Below are positions 63,951 to 64,000 of a DNA stretch of 64,000 bases, piece after piece. This stretch comes from Cladopsammia gracilis. Lineage: Eukaryota; Cnidaria; Anthozoa; Scleractinia; Dendrophylliidae. The stretch covers positions 250,501-314,500 of the forward strand of contig JAJGOT010000682.1 in assembly GCA_022457155.1 (NCBI GenBank), read 5' to 3'. A program made the translations under genes and the position numbers. The stretch's first letter is position 1. Each line of letters opens with the position of its first letter. A model generated the notes under the pieces. It had not been told where the DNA came from. It worked only from the letters and a program-made list of their open reading frames with translations, and made no database searches.

Positions 63951-64000
63951 TGTTTGAATCCATTCAGTGTGATTCAAATAACTGTTTATATAGTCTTAGT

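Overview
The window looks like intron-rich animal DNA, most likely from an anthozoan cnidarian such as a coral or sea anemone. Signs of this are spliced genes with GT..AG junctions, many hairpin MITEs, and cnidarian-type Polinton/Maverick, PIF/Harbinger, Crypton-like, DIRS-like and non-LTR elements. The species is inferred from family resemblance, not from a search.

Layout. 1-8.1 kb: repeats (two copies of a Crypton-derived repeat, an 18-bp minisatellite, a 105-bp tandem array, a 9/12-bp minisatellite, a tRNA-like sequence) and a broken SAM-domain gene on the minus strand. 8.1-44.4 kb: a decayed spliced gene on the plus strand whose C-terminal half looks like a papain-fold/USP-type domain. 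Its exons stop at 13179 and resume, in compatible phase, at 43310, leaving a 30.1-kb intron. That intron holds nested mobile DNA. A PIF/Harbinger element (about 13.5-42.2 kb) carries a Myb/SANT-like gene that is split by a 25.3-kb Polinton (14446-39706). The Polinton in turn contains an L2/CR1-like retrotransposon (22676-28823), a Crypton-like repeat (33383-34428) and an internal terminal-type palindrome (15448-15689). 44.4-64 kb: a 2.7-kb TIR element, several MITEs, an unidentified gene fragment, a DIRS-like retroelement with a SAM-like domain in its gag, a Merlin transposase scrap, a rotten non-LTR RT and a HARBI1-like transposase.

The Polinton carries a virus-like gene set: protein-primed-type DNA polymerase B, retroviral-type integrase, packaging ATPase, major capsid protein, a probable minor capsid protein, a VLTF3-like zinc-ribbon protein, a YqaJ-type nuclease and several small membrane or coiled-coil proteins. 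PolB, integrase and several other genes have frameshifts or stops, whereas the MCP, ATPase and minor capsid frames are open. Removing the insertions leaves about 17.8 kb, a normal Polinton size.

The most notable signal is a two-class promoter grammar in the Polinton. PolB, YqaJ, the VLTF3-like gene, the small right-end gene and the left-end gene each carry CCAATTGG (or a close variant), then 16-18 bp, then a TATA box, then the ATG. The capsid-side genes have only a TATATA box a few bases from the ATG, including two back-to-back gene pairs separated by just 27 and 38 bp. This resembles an early/late viral programme, and an early VLTF3-like factor would be a natural switch. Other unusual points are fully palindromic terminal repeats, a truncated second PolB lineage at the left end, and a highly structured 0.5-kb intergenic region that may be a noncoding RNA or a cis-acting signal.
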